A stretch of 64,000 bases of DNA from Limnomonas spitsbergensis (lineage: Eukaryota > Chlorophyta > Chlorophyceae > Chlamydomonadales). Positions within the stretch are counted from its first letter, which is position 1. The number at the start of each line of letters is the position of its first letter. This document shows, in pieces, positions 24,801 through 33,800 of the stretch. Location of the stretch: NCBI GenBank assembly GCA_037349105.1, contig JAYJMM010000094.1, forward strand, positions 310,001 to 374,000, in the 5' to 3' direction. The position numbers were made by a program, and so were the translations under genes. The notes beneath the pieces were generated by a model. That model had not been told where the DNA came from. It searched no databases and worked only from the letters and a program-made list of their open reading frames with translations.

Positions 24801-27800
24801 ACCCGTATCTGTACCTTATCGTTTGGCCGTACCGTACCCGTATCTGTACCTTACCGTGTGCCCGTACCGTACCTGTATCTGTACCGTACCGTTTGGCCGT
24901 ACTGTACCCGTATCTGTACCATATCATTTGGCCGTACCGTACTGTATCTGTACCTTACCGTGTGCCCGTACCGTACCCGTATCTGTACCTTATCGTTTGG
25001 CCGTACTGTTCCTGTATCTGTACCTTACCGTTTGGCCGTACCGTACCCGTATCTGTACCTTACCGTGTGCCCGTACCGTACCCGTATCTGTACCTTACCG
25101 TGTGCCCGTACCGTACCCGTATCTGTACCTTATGGTTTGGCCGTACCGTACCCGTATCTGTACCTTATCGTTTGGCCGTACCGTACCGTATCTGTACCTT
25201 ACCATGTGCCCGTACCGTACCCGTATCTGTACCTTATGGTTTGGCCGTACCGTACCGTATCTGTACCTTACCGTGTGCCCGTACCGTACCCGTATCTGTA
25301 CCTTATCGTTTGGCCGTACCGTACCCGTATCTGTACCTTACCGTTTGGCCGTACTGTACCCGTATCTGTACCTTACCGTTTGGCCGTACCGTACCGTATC
25401 TGTACCTTACCGTGTGCCTTTACCATACCCGTATCTGTACCTTATGGTTTGGCCGTACCGTATCTGTACCTTACCGTGTGCCCGTACCGTACCCGTATCT
25501 GTACCTTACCGTTTGGCCGTACCGTACCCGTATCTGTACCTTACCGTTTGGCCGTACCGTACCCGTATCTGTACCTTACCGTTTGGCCGTACCGTACCCG
25601 TATCTGTACCTTACCGTGTGCCCGTACCGTACCCGTAGCTGTACCTTATGGTTTGGCCGTACCGTACCCGTATCTGTACCTTACCGTGTGCCCGTACCGT
25701 ACCCGTATCTGTACCTTATGGTTTGGCCGTACCGTACCCGTATCTGTACCTTACCGTTTGGCCGTACTGTACCCGTATCTGTACCTTACCGTTTGGCCGT
25801 ACCGTACCGTATCTGAACCTTACCGTTTGCCCGTACCGTACCCGTATCTGTACCTTACCGTGTGCCCGTACCGTACCCGTATCTGTACCTTATGGTTTGG
25901 CCGTACCGTACCCGTATCTGTACCTTATCGTTTGGCCGTACCGTACCGTATCTGTACCTTACCGTGTGCCCGTACCGTACCCGTATCTGTACCTTATGGT
26001 TTGGCCGTACCGTACCGTATCTGTACCTTACCGTGTGCCCGTACCGTACCCGTATCTGTACCTTATCGTTTGGCCGTACCGTACCCGTATCTGTACCTTA
26101 CCGTTTGGCCGTACTGTACCCGTATCTGTACCTTACCGTTTGGCCGTACCGTACCGTATCTGAACCTTACCGTGTGCCTTTACCGTACCCGTATCTGTAC
26201 CTTATGGTTTGGCCGTACCGTACCGTATCTGTACCTTACCGTGTGCCCGTACCGTACCCGTATCTGTACCTTACCGTTTGGCCGTACCGTACCCGTATCT
26301 GTACCTTACCGTTTGGCCGTACCGTACCCGTATCTGTACCTTACCGTTTGGCCGTACCGTACCCGTATCTGTACCTTACCGTGTGCCCGTACCGTACCCG
26401 TAGCTGTACCTTATGGTTTGGCCGTACCGTACCGTATCTGTACCTTACCGTGTGCCCGTACCGTACCCGTATCTGTACCTTATCGTTTGGCCGTACCGTA
26501 CCCGTATCTGTACCTTACCGTGTGCCCGTACTGTACCCGTATCTGTACCTTACCGTTTGCCCATACCGTACCCGTATCTGTACCTTACCGTTTGGCCGTA
26601 TTGTACCCGTATCTGTACCTTATGGTTTGGCCGTACCGTACCCGTATCTATACCTTACCGTTTAGCCGTACTGTACCCGTACCTGAACCTTACCGTGTGC
26701 CCGTACCGTACCCGTATCTGTACCTTATGGTGTGGCCGTACCGTACCCGTATCTGTACCTTATGGTTTGGCCGTACCGTACCCGTATCTGTACCTTACCT
26801 TGTGCCCGTACCGTACCCGTATCTGTACCTTATCGTTTGGCCGTACTGTACCCGTATCTGTACCTTACCGTTTGGCCGTACCGTACCCGTATCTGTACCT
26901 TACCGTGTGCCCGTACCGTACCCGTATCTGTACCTTACCGTTTGGCCGTACCGTACCCGTATCTGTACCTTACCGTGTGCCCGTACCGTACCCGTATCTG
27001 TACCTTACCGTTTGGCCGTACCGTACCCGTATCTGTACCTTACCGTTTGGCCGTACCGTACCCGTATCTGTACCTTACCGTGTGCCCGTACCGTACCTAT
27101 ATCTGTACCTTACTGTTTGGCCGTACCGTACCCGTATCTAAACCTTACCGTTTGGCCGTACCGTACCCGTATCTGTACCTTACCGTGTGCCCGTACCGTA
27201 CCCGTATCTGTACCTTATCGTTTGGCCGTACTGTACCCGTATCTGTACCTTACCGTTTGGCCGTACCGTACCCGTATCTGTACCTTACCGTTTGGCCGTA
27301 CCGTACCCGTATCTGTACCTTATGGTTTGGCCGTACCGTACCCGTATCTGTACCTTACCGTGTGGCCCGTACCGTACCCGTATCTGTACCTTATCGTTTG
27401 GCTGTACTGTACCCGTATCTGTACCTTACCGTTTGGTCGTACCGTACCCGTATCTGTACCTTACCGTTTGGCCGTACCGTACCGTATCTGTACCTTACCG
27501 TGTGCCTTTACCGTACCCGTATCTGTACCTTATGGTTTGGCCGTACCGTACCGTATCTGTACCTTACCGTGTGCCCGTACCGTACCCGTATCTGTACCTT
27601 ATCGTTTGGCTGTACCGTACCCGTATCTGTACCTTACCGTGTGCCCGTACTGTACCCGTATCTGTACCTTACCGTTTGCCCGTACCGTACCCGTATCTGT
27701 ACCTTACCGTTTGGCCGTATTGTACCCGTATCTGTACCTTACCTTTTGGCCGTACCGTACCCGTATCTATACCTTACCGTTTAGCCGTACTGTACCCGTA

Positions 27801-30800
27801 CCTGTACCTTAATGTGTGCCCGTACCGTACCCGTATCTGTACCTTATGGTGTGGCCGTACCGTACCCGTATCTGTACCTTACCGTTTGGCCGTACCGTAC
27901 CCGTATCTGTACCTTACCTTGTGCCCGTACCGTACCCGTATCTGTACCTTATCGTTTGGCCGTACTGTACCCGTATCTGTACCTTACCGTTTGGCCGTAC
28001 CGTACCCGTATCTGTACCTTACCGTGTGCCCGTACCGTACCCGTATCTGTACCTTACCGTTTGGCCGTACCGTTACCCGTATCTGTACCTTACCGTTTGG
28101 CCGTACCGCACCCGTATCTGTACCTTATGGTTTGGCCGTACCGTACCCGTATCTGTACCTTACCGTTTGGCCGTACCGTACCCGTATCTGTACCTTACCG
28201 TTTGGCCGTACCGTACCCGTATCTGCACCTTACCGTGTGCCCGTACCGTACTCGTATCTGTACCGTACCGTTTGGCCGTACTGTACCCGTATCTGTACCG
28301 TACCGTTTGGCCGTACTGTACCCGTATCTGTACCGTACCGTTTGGCTGTACCGTACCCGTATCTGTACCTTTCCGTTTGGCTGTACCGTACCCGTATCTG
28401 TACCTTACCGTTTGCCCGTACCGTCCCCGTATCTGTACCTTACCGAATGGCCGTACCGTATTTTCGTACCGGGTAACCCTGTTCCAGGTTACTGACGCCG
28501 GCGCTGGCCAGCAAGAGCCTGGGCTATGGGCATGCCGGCGGCGTGGTTGCTGGAAGTTGCGTCATCGGCAGTTTAGGGCACCGGCCCCGGAGCATCACGC
28601 TGTCTGCGGCTGCGGGGATTCGTCCGCCCAGCATTGCAACTGCAGGACTGCCTCGGGCAACCCACTCGAGCTCACTGGCCTCCCCGAAAGCTGGTAGGAA
28701 ATGTGTGGACGCGTGCAAGCTTGTTAAGTCTGATTACAGTAAGTGTGGATGCGCGCGAACATGTTAACCCCGATGGAAGGAACTGTGTGAACACGCACAT
28801 GCTTGTCACCCCTGATGGCAGGAAATGTGAACACACGCTACACTCTACTTGTTCGTAAGCATAACTGAACCCTGACCCCAAACTCTATCCTAACTTAGTC
28901 CCAAACCCTGACCCTATCTTGAATCCTTACTTCAATGTTCACAGGGTTTAGGGTTTAGGCTTATAGGTAAGTTTATAAACCCTTAACCCTAAATCCAGAC
29001 CCTACGCAGAAGCCTTCGTTCAACTTCCATCCAAGCCCTCTACTGAAGGCTAGCTTCAACTTCCACCCTTTAACCTAAGCCCTGTACCCTATGCTCTCTC
29101 TATAACCCCTACCCTTAACACTGTGCTGATGCCTAACTTAACCCTAGATCCCTAAGCCCCGTGCTCTCTTTTTAACCATTCACCCTAAACACTCTGCTGA
29201 TGCCTTACTAAGCCACAATTCCTACCTCAGTTCACCCTAAACCTTAAGGACACCCTAAACCCTAACTTCCCCGTAAACCCTGTGCTGATGCTGGTAATAT
29301 ACCCTGAACCCTGAACCCTATGCTGACGCCCTCACCCTACACCCTAAGTTCAACCTAAACCCTAAGTTCAACCTAAATTCTGTGCTGATGCTGGTTACTT
29401 AACCCTGAACCCTATGCCGACGCCTTCACCCTGAACCCTAACCTCTCGCCACACCCTACTCCCTCTTCAGGGACTGGTTCCATTCTCAGCCCCTCGGCTG
29501 GGTCGACCAGCTCCATCTCCTTGTCCGGGCGCCACTCGGTGGCCACCTGCAGCCGCTCACGGACCATCGGGGTGACCGGCGGCGGCGGCGGCGGCGGCGG
29601 CGGCAGTGGCTATGGCGGCGGCGGTGGCTATGGCGGCGGCGGTGGCGGAGGCTATGGCGGCAGCGGTGGCGGAGGCTATGGCGGCAGCGGTGGCGGAGGC
29701 TATGGCGGCGGCGGTGGCGGAGGCTATGGCGGCGGCGTGGGCGGGGTCGGCGGCGTGGGCGTGGGCGGCAGCGGGTGCAGCAGCAGGGACAGCGGTAGCA
29801 ACAGCGGGGTACTGCTGCGACTGGCGAATTCGGTCAGTGCTGCTGTACTGCTCCACTTCATTCATGATGTACTGATGTGCGGTACCTTAGTGTCTAAATC
29901 TTGACAAGTAAACAGGATTACTACTGTCGACCACCTGTACCGCAATGACCCCCCTCACTCTTTTTGCATGGTTGACCCTAAACCCTGACCCCTAACCTAA
30001 ATCCTGGGCCCTAATCCTATTCCCTTATTTCGAACCCTAAACTCTGATCCCTACCCCAAAATATGGACCCTAAACCCTTGCCCCTGACCTGTCACCCTAA
30101 ATCCTGATCTATAAACCTAAATCCGAATCCCTAATCCTGACCAACAACCCTGAACCCTGATCGCCCAGTATCTGCCCTAGAAAGCCCTGATCTGCCCCCC
30201 GCCTGTTCCAGTTCCAACGGACCAACACCAGTCGCCTGGGTGTCAACTTACGGCTCAGCTTGCGCCAGAAAGACCCCTACTCTGCCCCCCCCCCACGTGT
30301 TCCAGTTCCAATAGACCAACACCAGTCGCCTGGGTGTCAACCCATGGCTCAGCTTGCACTAGAAGACCCTTATTCTGACCGCCTGTCCCACCTGTTCCAG
30401 TTCCAACAGACCAACACCAATCGCCTGGGTGTCAACCCACGGCTCAGCTCACATTTTTCAGTTTCAACGGACCAGCACCAGGCACTTGGGGGCCAATCCG
30501 CATCTCAGCTTGCGCCAGAGGGGGCCCTACTCTGACCCCCTCCCCCCCCCTTTGTGTCAGTGTGAGCCCTAATCTGACCCCCCCCCTCACATTTTTCAGT
30601 TTCAACGGAACAGCACCAGTCGCCTGGGTGCCAACCCGCGGCTCGGCTTGCGCCAGAGGGAGCGTGCAGGTGCTGATGACGAGGAATGGCAACACATTGA
30701 TGAGGAGGGCAAGCAGCTGGTCATGCAGGTGTGTGTGTGGTGGTTGGGGAGGGGGAGGGGAGTAGGAGGTGCAGGAGAGGGAGAAGGAGGGGGGAAGGGC

Positions 30801-33800
30801 AAGCAGCTGGTCATGCAGGTGTGTGTGGTGGTTGGGGAAGGGGGGGGGGAGTAGGAGGTGCAGGAGGGGGGGAAGGAGGGGGGAAGGGCAAGCAGCTGGT
30901 CATGCAGGTGTGTGTGTGGTCGTGGGGAGGGGGAGGGGAGTAGGAGGTGCAGGAGAGAGGGAGAAGGAGGGGGGAAGGGCAAGCAGCTGGTCATGCAGGT
31001 GTGTGTGTGGTCGTGGGGAGGGGGAGGGGAGTAGGAGGTGCAGGAGAGAGGGAAGGAGGGGGGAAGGGCAAGCAGCTGGCCATGCAGGTGTGTGTGTGGT
31101 GGTTGGGGAAGGGGGGAGGGGAGTAGGAGGTGCAGGAGAGAGGGAGAAGGAGGGGGGAAGGGCAAGCAGCTGGTCATGCAGGTGTGTGTGTGTTGGTTGG
31201 GGAGGGGGAGGGGAGTAGGAGGTGCAGGAGAGAGGGAGAAGGAGGGGGGAAGGGCAAGCAGCTGGTCATGCAGGTGTGTGAGTGGTGGCTGGGGAAGGGG
31301 GGGGGAGTAGGAGGTGCAGGAGAAGGAGAAGGAGGGGGGAAGGGCAAGCAGCTGGTCATGCAGGTGTGTGTGTGGTGGTTGGGGAGGGGGGGGGAGTAGG
31401 AGGTGCAGGAGAGGGGGAAGGAGGGGGGAATGGCAAGCAGCTGGTCATGCAGGTGTGTGTGTGTTGCAGGGGGCATGGGGAGCAGGTGTGAGGAGGGAGA
31501 GGGGGGGAGGAGCAGTGAAGGGAGATTGGAGGAGCAGGAGCAGGGGAGGGAGGGAGGAGGAGGAGGAGGAGGAGGAGGAGGAGGGTAAGCGGCTGGTTAC
31601 GCAGGTTTGGAGAGGGGTAAGGGAGTGGTGTAAGGGTTTAAACCCTAAACCCTAAACCATTTGAAGAGAGGCAGGGGAGTGGAGTAGGGGATAAGGCAAG
31701 GGGCAAACATGTGGTCATGACAAGGCATGTAGGTAGGCATACAAGAGAGATGGGAATAAGTAGTGGCCTGTCTGCTGCCCTCTTGCTGTACAGATGGCTC
31801 TCAAGTGGGCTGACCTGGGCCACCTGGCCAGTCCATTGGAGGTACACCTCAAGTGGGTCAAGCGGCTGGAGGAGGAGATGTTCAGGTGAGGGGGGGGGAG
31901 GGGAGGGTTCAGGGGGGGACTGAGGGGGGGAAGGCTGATGGGGGGGGGGAGAGGGTTCAGGGGAGTAGGGCTGAGGGGGGGGGGGGGTCAGGGGGGGGGC
32001 TGAGGGGGGAAGGCTGATGGGGGGGGGGGTCAGGGGAGAAGGGCTGATGGGGGGGGGGGGTCAGGGGGGGGGGCTGAGGGGGGGAAGGCTGATGGGGGGG
32101 GGGGGGAGGGTTCAGGGGAGTAGGGCTGAGGGGGGGGGGGGGGGGTTATGACAGAGGGTAAAATATGAGAGAAGAGGAAGGGATGCGTGGGAGTACATAT
32201 TGAAATATCTCGTGTGTGGGACATTGTGGAGGAAGGGGCTCAGGGGGGCAGGCCTTACAGCACGGTGGCCAGGCCTGTGTGTGCACATTCATTTTCTCTT
32301 CTCCTGTGTTTTTTGTTTTCATTCGAGGTGGCCAAGTGGTCACAGTCTGTGTCGCCCTTTCGTACCAAGTTGAGGGTTTAGGGTTAAGGGTTAAGGGTTT
32401 AGGGTTAAGGGTTCAGGATACTGTGCGCACATTCCCTTTTATTGCTGCAACGATCGTAACGTCGATGTTTTCATCAGGAGCGTCAGCTTTTAGCTTTTTG
32501 TTGTGTCCAACTTTTTTGTCTGCACGTGCCTTTCCTTCAGGCAAGGTGACCAGGAGCGCGCGCACGGTCTGCCTCTGTCTCCTCTCATGGACCGGCGCAA
32601 GGGCCAGGGCATCACCAAGTCCCAAACCGGGGTACGCTCCATCGCAAAATCTCTGAACATGGAAACGAAAACCTGGATCATAAAAACCCTTAGCCAGAAC
32701 CCTAAACCAGAACCCTGGAGCCTTAACTTGAACCTTAACTATCAACTCTAACCTTAACCCCTAAACCTTCAACCTGGACCCACAGCCCTTCCCTCAAAAC
32801 CTAAACCAGAACCCTGGACCCTTACCGTAACCTGAACCTAAAACCCTTGACCTGAACCCTAAACCTGAACTCTGAAACCGTCACCCTCACAATTGAAAAC
32901 CCTGAATTTGAACCCAGAAACCTTTATTTCCACCCCAAGCCCGAAATCATAAACCGAAGATGAGGACCAGGGCACATACCACTCTATAGCCGCTGCTGTA
33001 TGCCGCCACCCCGGATTCTGAACCCCATAAAATGCACCCTGGCCCACCCACACCACACCCCACACCACACCATCGTTTCTACGCAGCTCTTTGACTTTGT
33101 GGCCCTGCCCATGCACCACTCTATGGCAGCTGCTTTCCACACACCCACCCCCACCACCCACCCATCCACCCACCCCCTCCACACGCACTTCTTCAACTTT
33201 GTGGCCAGCCCATGTACCACACTATGGCCGCTGCTGGGCGCCGTAACCCCGAATTCCAACCCGATAAATGCACCCTGACCCCTCCCCCCCCCACCCACTG
33301 GGTACGACTCGTACCGAAACGTGGTATCGAACAATTATTGGTCTTGGAGTTCAACGCAGTCGCTCGGTACCGAAACAATTCCGAAAACGAGCTGGGAAAA
33401 CTGAAACCGGAAATTTTTTGCGCCTGCGGCGCTTGTCTCGAGGATTTCAGTATCCCACGATGAATGGCCCAAATCACTAAAAGAATCACTGCCCGCCACC
33501 CCACACCATCGTTTCTACGCAGTTCTTCGACTTTGTGACTCTGCCCATGTACCACTCTATGGCCGCTGCTGGGCGCTGCAACCCTGAATTCCAAACCGCA
33601 TGAAATGCACCCTGTTGACCCACCCAACCCCACCCACCCAACCCACACCGTCGTTTCTACGCAGCCCTTCAACTTTGTGGCGCTGCCCATGTACCACTCT
33701 ATGGCCGCTGCGTTACCCACCCCCACCCACCCACCCACCCACTCCACCTCTCCACACACAGTCCGTTTACTTTATGGCCCTGCCCATGTACCACTCTATG

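Noticed and set aside
24333..27812. 1159-codon frame and overlapping 243-429-codon frames
   Set aside because: Produced by a 36-bp satellite without stops in several frames; lies between two phase-matched PDE exons.
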